Positions 47,760 to 57,994 of a stretch of 64,000 nucleotides of DNA are shown one piece after another; position 1 is the stretch's first letter, and every line of letters starts with the position of its first letter. The notes beneath the pieces are model-generated. The model had not been told where the DNA came from and made no database searches. It saw nothing but the letters and a program-made list of their open reading frames with translations. The stretch is from the NCBI GenBank assembly GCA_016872835.1, contig VGYX01000011.1:38080-102079 (forward strand), read 5' to 3'. This DNA comes from Planctomycetota bacterium. Its GTDB lineage: Bacteria > Planctomycetota > Phycisphaerae > Phycisphaerales > SM1A02. Position numbers and translations under genes: made by a program.

Positions 47760-47984
47760 TCACGTCACGACGATGGACGCGCGCGTGCTCAGCACCGGAG
47801 ATCGCACCCGACCCGAGAGGACGGACCGTGCACGGAGAGCGAGCGCGACCAACATGATGGCGACGAGTGGCACCGCGTTGCCGGCGAGCGAGAGCGTGCC
47901 ACAGGAAGTGCAAAAACCGACGTTCTCTGATCCGATCATCGTGGTGGATGCGCAGGCGGGGCAGGTGCAGGCTTGGTCGGTCAT
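47760..47984 (-). CDS. Small zinc-ribbon membrane protein
   Basis: A 74-residue protein starting MTDQACTCPAC. Cys8 and Cys11 (CPAC) together with FCTSC form a four-Cys zinc ribbon, and a hydrophobic helix follows (NAVPLVAIMLVALAL). The tail is short and basic. It lies 53 bases downstream of the Fur-family gene on the same strand, which fits a zinc-related accessory role. The start is the ATG just before the ribbon, with an AGGAAC site. No exact family known to me. Confidence 0.5.
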   Translation of the reverse strand: MTDQACTCPACASTTMIGSENVGFCTSCGTLSLAGNAVPLVAIMLVALALRARSVLSGRVRSPVLSTRASIVVT

Positions 47985-48037
47985 GACAGGTGTTCCTGTG
48001 GAGGGATGGGGATTGAAAGAACCAGATGCAGTGTCAG

Positions 48038-48481
48038 TCAGTTGACACACGCCTCGCACTTGCCACTCAGGACGATGGTGTGCTCTTCAAGCGTGAAGCC
48101 CCGGGGTAGCAACCGTCGAAGCCCGCCGGGACAGCCCTTCAGGTCGTAGACACGGTCGCACTCGCGGCAATGGAAATGATGGCGATGGCGATCCGCCACC
48201 TTCGCCCGCTCGTATCGGGAAGTCTGCCCTGGAATGGACACGGCGCAGATCTCTCCCGCCTGCTCAAGCGCCCGGAGATTGCGGTAGACGGTGCTCTGGC
48301 TGATGGACGGGATCTCACGGTGCGTGAGGCGGTGCAACTCGTAAGGCGAGAGTGGTCGCGCCTCGCGCGCGATGATCGCAAGCAGCGCACGCCGCTGACG
48401 CGTGGCGCGGCCAAGAACCCGCCCTGCAGAGGCCTGCGGAGCGGTGGAACGGGCGGTGCGAGATTTGCTTGAGCTGCCCAT
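48038..48481 (-). CDS. Fur-family metal-dependent repressor, probably Zur-like
   Basis: A 147-residue regulator. Winged helix: [54 protein letters not shown]. The metal part has [21 protein letters not shown] and the closing [10 protein letters not shown], giving the two CxxC pairs of the structural zinc site. The divergent COG0523 GTPase and the nearby zinc ribbon favour zinc (Zur) over iron or peroxide sensing. ATG at 48481 was chosen; other in-frame Met codons lie at 48517-48505. Confidence 0.88.
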   Translation of the reverse strand: MGSSSKSRTARSTAPQASAGRVLGRATRQRRALLAIIAREARPLSPYELHRLTHREIPSISQSTVYRNLRALEQAGEICAVSIPGQTSRYERAKVADRHRHHFHCRECDRVYDLKGCPGGLRRLLPRGFTLEEHTIVLSGKCEACVN

Positions 48482-48493
48482 GGGCCGTACTCT

Positions 48494-48505
48494 ATGCAAA
48501 CGCAT
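48494..48505. promoter_or_regulatory. Candidate Fur/Zur operator between the divergent genes
   Basis: ATGC-AAAC-GCAT is an imperfect palindrome in the 47-base gap between the repressor gene and the CobW-type gene. Fur-family proteins often bind such AT-rich dyads with ATG/CAT ends, and they commonly control themselves and the metallochaperone. Confidence 0.4.
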
Positions 48506-48528
48506 TCCCATCTGCAAGAAAGAGTTCC

Positions 48529-49770
<1,242 letters not shown>

Positions 49771-49960
49771 GGGCTGCGATTCGCCCAGCCGGGTCACCCG
49801 ACTCGTCACCTACCGGCACGCGCTGTTGAAATTTGCGCGTGACCATGGTGCGCACGCGCATCGATTCCCATTGGTGGACTGCCGGGCCCAAGGCGACACG
49901 CCTTCGGCCGATCGCCATGGCGGCAGAGCCGAAGAATTGCGGCGCACGAGCCCGTTGCGT

Positions 49961-50212
49961 TCACCCTCGGCGATTGCGGTGCAGCGACGGATCGACCGCC
50001 GCCCCCATCGCGTCCACCTGCAGCGGAAGACCGAGGAAAGCCCGCATGCGCCGAGCCTGCACAAGCGGGCGGGCCATCGCCTCGGCATGCTCCACATCGA
50101 GCACCTGAAAGTTCGGGCGTGCGACCAGCCACTGGCGCACCTGCGCAAGCTGCGCTTGGAGCACCTGCGCCAGCCGCTCCGTCTCAGCCTTTCCGCCTGC
50201 ATCTGGCCGATC
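49961..50212 (-). pseudogene. C-terminal remnant of a sulfotransferase-like gene
   Basis: The minus-strand frame reads DRPDAGGKAETERLAQVLQ, continues AQLAQVRQWLVARPNFQVLDVEHAEAMARP and ends AFLGLPLQVDAMGAAVDPSLHRNRRG and a stop. This matches the tail of bacterial sulfotransferase-family proteins (VLxVxYxxLxxDP...AFLG, AVDPxLYRxR). The rest of the gene is missing; an in-frame stop lies at about 50249. A fragment without start signals, hence a pseudogene. Confidence 0.6.
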
Positions 50213-50217
50213 AGAGA

Positions 50218-50382
50218 AAGGTGGATGTGTTCCATTCCGAGTTCACGTGGGTGCTGCCCAACCGAAAGCATGCCCCTGTGGTCTCGCCCATCGACAAGGA
50301 CACTACCGAGACCATCGATGTGGGCCTGGTCGTTTCGCTCACGCCACTGCCGGACAACGCTTTGAACGACCACGTTGCCTGA
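50218..50382 (+). pseudogene. C-terminal remnant of an unknown gene
   Basis: The plus-strand frame KVDVFHSEFTWVLPNRKHAPVVSPIDKDTTETIDVGLVVSLTPLPDNALNDHVA and a stop look like a well-structured protein end, whereas the same frame upstream is an Ala/Pro-rich shadow of the minus-strand remnant. I do not recognise the family. The truncated end abuts that of the sulfotransferase remnant. Confidence 0.4.
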
Positions 50383-50396
50383 CCGGCCCGCAAGAA

Positions 50397-50430
50397 CGAA
50401 CGAACGCGACCGCAAGGTCGCGTTCGTTCG
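50397..50430 (-). terminator. Perfect 15-bp hairpin after tRNA-Ser (CGA)
   Basis: CGAACGAACGCGACC-GCAA-GGTCGCGTTCGTTCG, nine bases downstream of the tRNA 3' end. TTCTTG follows on the minus strand. Confidence 0.8.
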
Positions 50431-50439
50431 TGAAGGAAG

Positions 50440-50527
50440 CGGAGAGGGTGGGATTCGAACCCACGAGTAGGACAAGCCCACTACTAGTTTTCGAGACTAG
50501 CTCCTTCAACCGCTCGGACACCTCTCC
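50440..50527 (-). tRNA. tRNA-Ser (CGA)
   Basis: An 88-base gene with a long variable arm. The acceptor is GGAGAGG/CCTCTCC with discriminator G, the anticodon loop is CT-CGA-AA, and the T arm is GTGGGTTCGAATCCCAC. No encoded CCA. Confidence 0.97.
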
Positions 50528-50560
50528 GGGCAGTCTCTTGAATCAGTATCGGCTGCCACG

Positions 50561-50591
50561 CCTGCCGCCGCAAGGGCGCCGGCGCGGCAGG
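50561..50591 (-). terminator. Hairpin after rpoZ
   Basis: An 8-bp stem CCTGCCGC/GCGGCAGG begins two bases beyond the stop of the omega-like gene on the minus strand. No clear T-run. Confidence 0.45.
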
Positions 50592-50593
50592 AA

Positions 50594-50824
50594 TCAGGCC
50601 TTCTTCTTCGCGGGCGGCGTGAGCTCGCTCGCGTCCCAGTCCAGCGTGATCTTCTCTTCCATGATCTCGGCGATCACGATCTCAAGATCGCTGCGGCCAT
50701 GACGGTCCACGAGCGGACGGGCGCCCTCGATCAACTCCTGCAGGCGCTTCTGGATGAGCGCCGTGAGCTTGAAACGGCCGCCGAACTTGTCCACGATGTC
50801 GTCGCTGAGCAGGGCTTCGATCAA
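50594..50824 (-). CDS. rpoZ: RNA polymerase omega subunit, planctomycete type
   Basis: A 76-residue protein reading (M)IEALLSDDIVDKFGGRFKLTALIQKRLQELIEGARPLVDRHGRSDLEIVIAEIMEEKI, which matches the form of omega I know from planctomycete genomes (DEIxxKVGGRFKLTALIQKR...GARPMVD). Omega helps RNA polymerase to assemble. The only start fitting that N-terminus is a TTG at 50824, eight bases after GGAGGA. Farther upstream the frame is non-conserved. Stands between tRNA-Ser and the ClC gene. Confidence 0.72.
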   Translation of the reverse strand: MIEALLSDDIVDKFGGRFKLTALIQKRLQELIEGARPLVDRHGRSDLEIVIAEIMEEKITLDWDASELTPPAKKKA

Positions 50825-50931
50825 GGTCTGGGTCCTCCGAGGGGGGCTTTGCGCCGAGCCGCACAGTGTAGCCGAAGCCCCCCTTTCGCGCACAGCGCCC
50901 CGCGCCGCCCCCGAAATCCGCCGAAAGCCCC

Positions 50932-50939
50932 GTTACCCT
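50932..50939 (+). promoter_or_regulatory. Extended -10 (GTTACCCT) of a leaderless ClC mRNA
   Basis: Ends seven bases before the ATG at 50947 with no ribosome-binding site between. Confidence 0.4.
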
Positions 50940-50946
50940 GCGGTCG

Positions 50947-52767
50947 ATGGGTCCGCGCATTCCATTCCCCGCCCGACTTCGAATCCGCCTGGGACTGGAC
51001 CGGGAGTGGTGGCTGCTTGCCGCGGCCATCGGCGTGGGCATCGTGATGGGTGCGGCTGCGATCGGCTTCATCCTGCCCATCCGATGGCTTGAGGGCGCGC
51101 TGGAGCGACTCTCGCACGAGGGGGGCTCGCGCGTGTGGCTGGTGCTGCTGGTGCCGGTGGCCGGCGCCATGCTGACTGGATTGGTGTTCCTGCTGATCCC
51201 GTCGGCCTTCCGCGGCCATGGCGTCTCGCGCGTGCTGTACGCCGTGAATCGACAGCAGTCGCTGATCCCGCTGCGCATCGGCGTGCGCCACTGGTTCGCA
51301 AGCACCTGCACCATCGGCTCGGGCGGAAGCGCGGGCCCCGAGGGCCCCATCGTGACGATCGGCGCCACGCTGGGCAGCAACGCGGCGCGATGGCTGCGCG
51401 GGGACCCAGCAAGCACGGCGTCGCTGCTTGGGTGCGGCTGCGCGGCAGGCCTGGCCGCAGTGTTCAACGCGCCCATGGCAGGAATCTTCTTCACGCTGGA
51501 GGTGATCCTGCGCGACTTCTCGCTGCGCACCTTCACGCCAATCGTGGTGGCCAGCGTCGTCAGCGCCGCCACCGCTCAGACGCTGCTGGGCACGCAGGAA
51601 CCTCTCTTCGGCGTGGGCCCCGACTTCTTTCGCGACGCGTCGGAGTTCTTCTCGCTGCGGCAGACGCCGTTCTTCATCGCCCTGGGCGTGTGCTGCGGTT
51701 TTGGCGCGGTCGGCTTCACCAAGCTGCTCCCGATCGCGGAGCGTGCCTTCCACCGGCTTCCCGTGACGCGCAACCTGCGCCCCACGATCGGTGCGCTGCT
51801 GCTGGTCGCGGTGGGCGCGGGCTACCTGTGGGTGCGCGGCGCGAACGGCTTGCCCCCCTTCTACGGCGCGGGCTACGGCGAGGCGCGCACGCTGATGACC
51901 CACGACACCTACACGCTGGCGCTCACCGAATCGGGCTGGAGCATGTTCGGCTTCGCGCTGGTGTTGCTGGCATCGGGCCTTCTGAAGGCGCTCGCCACCT
52001 GCCTGACGCTTGGCTCGGGCGGCGCAGGCGGCCTGTTCGCGCCCAGCCTGCTGCTCGGTGCGTTCACCGGCGGTGCATTTGGCATGGCGCTGCAAGCGCT
52101 CGGGCCGTCGTGGGCACCGCAGCCCGCGCACTGCGCGCTGATGGGCATGGCCGCGATGATCGCCGGCAGCACGCACGCACCGCTGACGGGCGTGCTGCTG
52201 GTGTACGAACTCACGCACAGCTACAGCGTGGTGCTGCCGCTCATGCTGACCGCGGTCGTCTCCACGATGGTCGCGCGCCTGCTGTTCAAAGAGAGCATCT
52301 ACACCGCGGAACTCGCGGCGCTGGGCATTCGCATTGGAAGCATGAGCGACCTGACGGTGCTGCGCCGCCTGCGCGTGAGCGACCTGGAGCTGGCGCGGCC
52401 CGTGCTGGTGCAACTTCTCGATCCGGCGCAGCGTCTGGTCGAGCTGAGCGAGCGGCACGGCGCGGGTGAGTTCGTGGTGCAGGATTCCGACGGCCACTAC
52501 CGGGGCATGGTGACCGCGCGCGATCTGCGCGAGACGCTTGTGCATCGCGACGCGATCCCGCTGCTGACCGTGGAGGAACTCACGCGCGACGATCTGCCCC
52601 GCGTACTGGCGGGCGACACGCTTGACGTGGCGCTGGACCGCTTCAGTCGCCACGACGTGGAGAGCCTGCCGGTGGTGCTTGACGCGCAGACGCGCGAAGT
52701 GCACGGCCTGATCAGCCGTCAGGCGCTTCTGCGCCGCTACCAGCAGGAGCTGGAGCGCGAGGCATGA
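50947..52767 (+). CDS. ClC-family chloride channel/antiporter with CBS domains
   Basis: A 606-residue membrane protein with the ClC fold (residues 1-440, many hydrophobic segments). It has [29 protein letters not shown] (the GSGxP and GxEGP selectivity loops, with the gating Glu kept), [30 protein letters not shown] and [24 protein letters not shown]. Two CBS domains occupy the C-terminus ([33 protein letters not shown], and the last 60 residues), likely nucleotide sensors. The central Tyr/Ser positions cannot be judged reliably, so channel versus H+/Cl- antiporter is open. Confidence 0.93.
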   Translation: MGPRIPFPARLRIRLGLDREWWLLAAAIGVGIVMGAAAIGFILPIRWLEGALERLSHEGGSRVWLVLLVPVAGAMLTGLVFLLIPSAFRGHGVSRVLYAVNRQQSLIPLRIGVRHWFASTCTIGSGGSAGPEGPIVTIGATLGSNAARWLRGDPASTASLLGCGCAAGLAAVFNAPMAGIFFTLEVILRDFSLRTFTPIVVASVVSAATAQTLLGTQEPLFGVGPDFFRDASEFFSLRQTPFFIALGVCCGFGAVGFTKLLPIAERAFHRLPVTRNLRPTIGALLLVAVGAGYLWVRGANGLPPFYGAGYGEARTLMTHDTYTLALTESGWSMFGFALVLLASGLLKALATCLTLGSGGAGGLFAPSLLLGAFTGGAFGMALQALGPSWAPQPAHCALMGMAAMIAGSTHAPLTGVLLVYELTHSYSVVLPLMLTAVVSTMVARLLFKESIYTAELAALGIRIGSMSDLTVLRRLRVSDLELARPVLVQLLDPAQRLVELSERHGAGEFVVQDSDGHYRGMVTARDLRETLVHRDAIPLLTVEELTRDDLPRVLAGDTLDVALDRFSRHDVESLPVVLDAQTREVHGLISRQALLRRYQQELEREA

Positions 52768-53174
52768 GCGCCCTGCGCTTCTCGGCCCGCATGCGCGTTC
52801 GGCTGGACCGCGACTTCAAGCGGGCCCGCGAGGCGCGGTTGCGGCGCGAACTCGGCTTCGGCACGCTGCTGGCCGCAGCCAACGGGCTGGCCCACCCGCG
52901 CCTGGGCATCAGCATTCCCCGGCGCGTGGGTACCGCCGTGAAGCGCAATCGCATCAAGCGGCTGCTGCGCGAGTCGTTCCGGCTGGACCAGCGTGCATTG
53001 CCGGCCGGTGTGGACCTGATCGTGCAGGTTCGGCCGCACGAGACGCGCACGCTCGAGGCCTATCGCGCCGCGCTGCGCGAGCATGCGCCACCGCTGGGCG
53101 CGCTTGCCCTCAAGGCACCGGATCGACGCCCGAGCCGCCCCACGGATGGCAGCGGCCCACGCGACGGATCGTGA
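52764..53174 (+). CDS. rnpA: Ribonuclease P protein component
   Basis: A 136-residue basic protein that helps the RNase P RNA cut tRNA precursors. It shows [27 protein letters not shown], containing the RNR core motif, and LIVQVRPHE. The final 25 residues are Arg/Pro-rich and lie in the stretch that overlaps yidD antisense. ATGA overlap with the ClC gene, which is an unusual partner: rnpA normally follows rpmH and precedes yidD on one strand. Confidence 0.9.
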   Translation: MSALRFSARMRVRLDRDFKRAREARLRRELGFGTLLAAANGLAHPRLGISIPRRVGTAVKRNRIKRLLRESFRLDQRALPAGVDLIVQVRPHETRTLEAYRAALREHAPPLGALALKAPDRRPSRPTDGSGPRDGS

Positions 53175-53337
53175 GCCACAGGCCACGCAGGGCCCCGTGC
53201 CGCTCGAACGCCTCGATCGCGTAGTGGCTGCAACTTGGCGCGAAGCGGCACCGGCCGCCGAGCAGCGGTGACAGCACGATCTGATACCCGCGCACCAGCA
53301 GCATGCAGCATCTGGCGAACGGGCCTGCGCGGCTCAT
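53110..53337 (-). CDS. yidD: Membrane protein insertion efficiency factor YidD
   Basis: A 75-residue protein with the family core [64 protein letters not shown], which holds the conserved Cys residues and PSCSxY. YidD helps YidC to insert inner-membrane proteins. It is encoded on the opposite strand from rnpA, overlapping its last 65 bases, and its ATG overlaps the stop of the FAH-family gene (ATGA), as the final gene of the SPFH/ABC operon. Confidence 0.9.
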   Translation of the reverse strand: MSRAGPFARCCMLLVRGYQIVLSPLLGGRCRFAPSCSHYAIEAFERHGALRGLWLTIRRVGRCHPWGGSGVDPVP

Positions 53338-53999
53338 GGCAGTTCACGCACGGGATTGCGCACACACCCCACGCCCGCGATCTCCACCTCGATCACGTCG
53401 CCCTGCTTCAGGAAGACCGGCGGATTGCGCGCACTCCCCACGCCCGAGGGCGAGCCCATGAGGATGATGGTGCCCTCGAGCAGCGTCATGCCGCGGCTCA
53501 GCGTGGCGATGATGCGCGGCACGCCATGGAACATCTGGCCCGCCACCGCGTCCTGCATGCGCTGGCCGTTCAGGCGGGTCTGCAGCCGCAGGTGCTTCCA
53601 GTCCTCGACCTTCGCGGCAGGCATGGGCTCGGAGAGCGGACAGAACGTGTCGAAGCTCTTGCCCCTGCAGAACTGGCCGCCGCTGCCCTGCTTCTGCCAC
53701 CACCGCGCGCTCACGTCGTTGGCTGCACGGAAGGCGCCGACCACCGAGAGCGCGTCGGACTCGGGCACGTCGCGGCAGTCGCGGCCGATCTCGATCGCCA
53801 GCTCGCCCTCGAAGTCCACCTGCGGTCCGTTCTCGCGGCAGATGGGCGGGATCTCGATCGTGTCGCCGTCGCGGATCACGCTGGCGGGGTTCTTCAGGAA
53901 GACAATCGGGTTGGGATCGACCGTGCCACCCATCTCGCGGGCGTGCTCGGGATAATTGCGGCCGATGGCCAGGATGGCGGGAGGAAGGCGTCGGGTCAC
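53334..53999 (-). CDS. Fumarylacetoacetate hydrolase family enzyme
   Basis: A 221-residue FAH-fold enzyme, short single-domain type. [14 protein letters not shown] at the N-terminus, [13 protein letters not shown] (metal-ligand Glu residues), [12 protein letters not shown] (metal Asp), [22 protein letters not shown] and MGSPSGVG are the marks. These enzymes cleave or decarboxylate beta-diketo acids such as oxaloacetate, or isomerise related compounds. GTG start in a GTGA overlap with the 651-residue protein. Membership in the transporter operon may be passive. Confidence 0.92.
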   Translation of the reverse strand: MTRRLPPAILAIGRNYPEHAREMGGTVDPNPIVFLKNPASVIRDGDTIEIPPICRENGPQVDFEGELAIEIGRDCRDVPESDALSVVGAFRAANDVSARWWQKQGSGGQFCRGKSFDTFCPLSEPMPAAKVEDWKHLRLQTRLNGQRMQDAVAGQMFHGVPRIIATLSRGMTLLEGTIILMGSPSGVGSARNPPVFLKQGDVIEVEIAGVGCVRNPVRELP

Positions 54000-55951
54000 T
54001 TGCGCATCGCCTTCGCGCGGTTCTGCTCGTCGCGTTCGGCCTCGCGGCGACGCGCCTCGGCGGCCTGCGCCTCGCGGTAGCGCTCCATGTCGGGGGGCTC
54101 GGGCAGCACCTGCTCGATCGCGTAGACGCTGCCCAGCGGGCCCTCGGCCAGTTCGGCGGTCAGCGGCTGACGCACCGCGTCGAACACCATGCGACGCTGC
54201 TCCTCGGCCGCACGGTTGTACATCACCAGCCGGTCCAGCAGCGGCTGGTTGCGGTCGAGCAGCAGCTGCGTGAACACCGTGGCCACGCTGCCGCGCAGAT
54301 CGTCCACCAGGTCGGCCATCCGCTTCTCACCGAACTTGTTCACGAAGTCGGTGTAGCGCGTGCTCTGGAAGTACTCGGTGAGCTCCTTCGCGAACTTCAG
54401 CGCGTCCTCGAGCACCTTCTTGTTGCCCAGGAGCAGTCCGTCACGGAAGCCGCGCTGCAGCGAGGCGTACACATCGGTGCGCGCGGTGTCCGGCACCATC
54501 TCGTACTCGCCATACGTGGAGTTGCGCACGAAGTCCTCGACCGGAAGCGCGTACTTCATGTTGGGAATGAGGCCACCCGTTCCATAGAGCGCGTCGAGAT
54601 TCTTCATGATCTCCTCGGCACCCGCGTAATCACCGCTGCGGTAGAGCTGCCGGATCGCCTGTGCCATGAAGTTCTCGTGGAAGTCGCAGAACGTGTCGCC
54701 GCCGGCGCCGCGGGTCGTGTAGTGCTTCTGGTAGAGCTCGCGGAAGTATCGCTCGATGCTCTTGATCCAGCGGTTGTCGTGCATGCGGCTGGGGTTGTCA
54801 TTCGAGAACGGGTCCACCCCCATCATGCCGCTGTGGTTCAACGCCTGCATGGCCTGGATAGTCAGGCGGTCATTGTTGATGATCTTGTAGACGTCGTCCT
54901 CGGCGGTGTAGCGCGCGCCGCCCTGCTCGGCGCCGATCTTGCCCCAGTAGAACGCGTGCGCCTGCGGGTGGCGCCAGTCCAGTGGACCCCAGTCGCGGAT
55001 GTAGTCCGCCATGCGCGCCGGATCCATGTTGTAGTCCTCGCGGAGCACCTTCTTGCGCAGGAAGGCCAGCAGGTGCTGGCGCGCCGGCGCCATGGCTGGA
55101 TCGCCCAGCACGCGGTCGAACGTGGCGAAGACCGGGTCGTTGCTCGCGTACTGCCGATCCAGATCCAGGATTTTCGCGTAGGCGGACCCCTTGATCGCGA
55201 TCCACTTGCCCATGTTGATCAGGAAGTCCTTGTCCAGCCGGAACGCGAAGCGGCGGTCGAACGGGGCCAGACCCTCGGTCAGCCGCTTCTCCAGCTCCAC
55301 CACCTCCGGATGCACGCGCTCGAGTTCCTCGCGCGTGTCGGGCGCATCGGCGATCTCGCGCATCATCTTCTCGCGGTCGGCCTGGCTGTAGGGCGGCACC
55401 CCCAGCAGGAACTGCCATTCCTTGGCGAGCTCACGCTTGTAGTGCAGGTGCGCGTCGTCGCTCACGCCGTCGATCTTGTGGGCGAACCAGAAGGCGATCT
55501 CCTTGTTCAGGCCCAGATCGTTCGGGTTGTAGCGCAGTCCGCGGTTGCGGACCAGGTCGATGCCCGCGTTCACCCACGACCACCGCTCCTGCGGCGTGTT
55601 GGTGAGCACGCTGATGTTGTAGGCCATGTTGTGGCCGTGGAATCCCCACACCTCGGCGAAGCGCGGCTGCATCTTGGTGATCAGGTCCGCGTCGGCCATC
55701 GCCTCGTAGAACAGGCCCTCGTCCTTCTGCTGCTGCAGCTTGATCCAGAGGTAGTTGGCGATCAGGCCGCGCAACGCGCCGATCGCGGTGCCGATGGCCA
55801 CGATCGGCGGCGCGCCCTCGATCGGGTCGCTGGTGTAGCGGAAGCCCTGCGAGCGCGCGATGTCGAGCAGCGTGGGCACCAGACGCGTGTTCGCCGCGCC
55901 GCCCACCAGGATCAGCACCACGCACACCAGCTGGATCAGGCGCTCGCGCAT
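53996..55951 (-). CDS. Large membrane-anchored hypothetical protein of the SPFH/ABC operon
   Basis: A 651-residue protein. One N-terminal hydrophobic segment (residues 5-22) is followed by about 620 residues with little hydrophobicity and no TPR or enzyme motif that I can name. Several stretches suggest long helices: KLQQQKDEGLFYEAMADADLITKMQPRFAEVWGFHGHNMAYNISVLTN, REELERVHPEVVELEKRLTEG and the charged coiled C-terminus [25 protein letters not shown]. Probably extracytoplasmic and anchored. It is three bases after the permease gene and coupled (GTGA) to the FAH gene. Likely an accessory subunit of the ABC system; function unknown. Confidence 0.78.
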   Translation of the reverse strand: MRERLIQLVCVVLILVGGAANTRLVPTLLDIARSQGFRYTSDPIEGAPPIVAIGTAIGALRGLIANYLWIKLQQQKDEGLFYEAMADADLITKMQPRFAEVWGFHGHNMAYNISVLTNTPQERWSWVNAGIDLVRNRGLRYNPNDLGLNKEIAFWFAHKIDGVSDDAHLHYKRELAKEWQFLLGVPPYSQADREKMMREIADAPDTREELERVHPEVVELEKRLTEGLAPFDRRFAFRLDKDFLINMGKWIAIKGSAYAKILDLDRQYASNDPVFATFDRVLGDPAMAPARQHLLAFLRKKVLREDYNMDPARMADYIRDWGPLDWRHPQAHAFYWGKIGAEQGGARYTAEDDVYKIINNDRLTIQAMQALNHSGMMGVDPFSNDNPSRMHDNRWIKSIERYFRELYQKHYTTRGAGGDTFCDFHENFMAQAIRQLYRSGDYAGAEEIMKNLDALYGTGGLIPNMKYALPVEDFVRNSTYGEYEMVPDTARTDVYASLQRGFRDGLLLGNKKVLEDALKFAKELTEYFQSTRYTDFVNKFGEKRMADLVDDLRGSVATVFTQLLLDRNQPLLDRLVMYNRAAEEQRRMVFDAVRQPLTAELAEGPLGSVYAIEQVLPEPPDMERYREAQAAEARRREAERDEQNRAKAMRK

Positions 55952-55954
55952 GGA

Positions 55955-57994
55955 TCAGCCCTGGCCCGAGTAGATGGCCAGCTCCTTCCTGCGGAACGCC
56001 GCCCAGCCGATCACCAGCGTGAGTCCCGTCCACGCGAGCCCGATCACGCCCACGGCCTCGATCACGAGGCCCCAGCCCACGTTGATGCCGCGCACCAGCG
56101 CGTCGTTGGTGCCAGTCTGGCCGAACGGCCGCAGCAGCAACTCCATGCTGGCGGCGAGTCCCAGGATGATCTCGCGCACGGTCTGGCCGATGGGGCCCTC
56201 GCCCAGTTCCACGATGGGGTACTTCAGGCTGTCCGCCAGGAACGGGCTCATGCTGCCCGCCAGGAAGATGCCGAACGACAGCAGGCACGCCACCGGGAAG
56301 CTCAGGATCGTGGCGCTGCACACCGCCAGCATGGCCAGGAACGACAGCTTCACCAGGTTCACCGCCATGCCACGCAGGTAGTTGCCCTCGAAGCCACCGA
56401 CGCGGTAGAGCACCTGCACGGCGCCCTGATCCCAGTTGAAGGTCGTGGGACCGGGCGCGAACTCCTTCGCCTTGGCGTCGAAGGAGACGTTCATGAACTC
56501 GATCTGCAGCCGCCCCTGATCGTCGATCAGGTCCACGGGAAGCGTGATCGTGCTGGCCTGCACGGGCACGAACTTGCGGTCGATCCACGAGCCATCCTTG
56601 AAGCGGAACAGGATCGGATAGACGCTGTGCGAGTCGCTCGCGCCGGCGTGCATCACGAAGCGCAGCACCATCGTGCCTCCCATGGCGCGCGCGCTGCCGA
56701 GCCCCGGGAACACCAGCTCGCGGCTCTCGCCCGGCGCCACCTGCCGCTGCGAGGCCAGATGCTCCTTCTGGCTCTCGGTGCTCACCTCGCGGCGAACGTC
56801 CTCGAGCTTCCGGCGCCCATCCTGGATGTCCTGCTTCAGGGCCGCGTCGGACTCGATCGTGGCGTCGACCGCGGCCTGCAACTGCTCGCGCGTGAGTCGG
56901 GTGTAGACCGGCTCGCTGCTGTCGCGCGCCGCCAGCACCTCGTCGCGCACCGCGATCGCGTCCAGCTCGTCCAGCGCGGGCCGCGCGCGCATCGACTGCA
57001 CGAACAGGAAGATGCCAACGCCGGTCACCAGCAGCAGCACCACGTTCAGCCCCACGATGCCGGCCCACTTCCCCAGCAGGTAGCTGAGGCGATCGAGCGG
57101 CTTGGTGAGCAGCTGCCACACCTGCCGATCGCGGATCTCGAAGGACACCGTGGCGCACCCCAGCATGAGCGTCATGCACGCCGCGCACACATAGGCCAGG
57201 TCCAGACTGCGCGCCATGAAGGTCTGGATCTGGTAGCGCAGCGGCGAGGCCGGATCGATGAACACCGGAATCAACGGCAGCACCACCAGCACCGTGACGA
57301 TGAAGCCCAGGCTGATGCGAAGGCGAACGGCCTCGCGCACCACCGTCTGCGCCACGGCCATCCAGCCCGCGCGGCCGCCCAGCACCACCAGCAGCAGGCG
57401 CATCAGCAGCGTGAAGGTGACCACCAGACCAGCCATGCCCGTGGCCACGAAGGCGACCGAAGGCCGACCGACGGCGAGCCCAATCGCGGACAGCGCCGTG
57501 GTTCCCGCGGCCACGCCCATGAAGCCAAGGAAGAATCCAAGCCAGACCGAACCCACGGCCGCAGCCACGATCGCCAGCGCGATGCCGAAGGGCATCCACG
57601 GCGTCTCCACCAGATAGGCCGGCGCCCACGCCGGATAGCGCGGCATGACCAGCACCTCGACGACCAGCGGGACATCGACCACGCGACCCTTGGTGTCGAA
57701 GAGATCGCGACCGATCTGCTTCAGGCGCGGACTCGACAGGGTCTCGCCGAACAGCGCGACCTCGCCACGCTCGGCAAGCGCCACGGCCGCCGCGTCGCGA
57801 TCCTCCAGATTGGCCCCGGCCAGCGTGGCCGAGATCGCGTCGCGTTCTCCTTGAAGTCGCGCAGCCGCCGCGATGAAGGGCGATGCGATGGATCCGACCA
57901 GCACGATCAGGACGGCGGTGATCCACCACCGGACCACGCGCCGCTCCAGCGCGTCCCTCAGGCGAGCGCGCAGCTGCGGCGCCACCTCGCTCAT
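55955..57994 (-). CDS. ABC-2 type transporter permease, very large
   Basis: A 679-residue membrane protein. N-terminal half: one helix near 23-43, an extracytoplasmic loop, then a bundle of about six hydrophobic segments (about 128-150, 155-175, 185-210, 230-250, 262-285, 309-330). Around residue 285, TVSFEIRDRQVWQLLTKPLDRLSYLLGKWAGI is the ABC-2 coupling signature. A soluble part of about 200 residues follows (LDELDAIAVRDEVLAARDSSEPVYTRLTREQLQAAVDATIESDAALKQDI and a beta-rich portion). More membrane segments lie after 550. The ATGA overlap with the ATPase gene. It exports an unknown substrate. Confidence 0.85.
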   Translation of the reverse strand: MSEVAPQLRARLRDALERRVVRWWITAVLIVLVGSIASPFIAAAARLQGERDAISATLAGANLEDRDAAAVALAERGEVALFGETLSSPRLKQIGRDLFDTKGRVVDVPLVVEVLVMPRYPAWAPAYLVETPWMPFGIALAIVAAAVGSVWLGFFLGFMGVAAGTTALSAIGLAVGRPSVAFVATGMAGLVVTFTLLMRLLLVVLGGRAGWMAVAQTVVREAVRLRISLGFIVTVLVVLPLIPVFIDPASPLRYQIQTFMARSLDLAYVCAACMTLMLGCATVSFEIRDRQVWQLLTKPLDRLSYLLGKWAGIVGLNVVLLLVTGVGIFLFVQSMRARPALDELDAIAVRDEVLAARDSSEPVYTRLTREQLQAAVDATIESDAALKQDIQDGRRKLEDVRREVSTESQKEHLASQRQVAPGESRELVFPGLGSARAMGGTMVLRFVMHAGASDSHSVYPILFRFKDGSWIDRKFVPVQASTITLPVDLIDDQGRLQIEFMNVSFDAKAKEFAPGPTTFNWDQGAVQVLYRVGGFEGNYLRGMAVNLVKLSFLAMLAVCSATILSFPVACLLSFGIFLAGSMSPFLADSLKYPIVELGEGPIGQTVREIILGLAASMELLLRPFGQTGTNDALVRGINVGWGLVIEAVGVIGLAWTGLTLVIGWAAFRRKELAIYSGQG

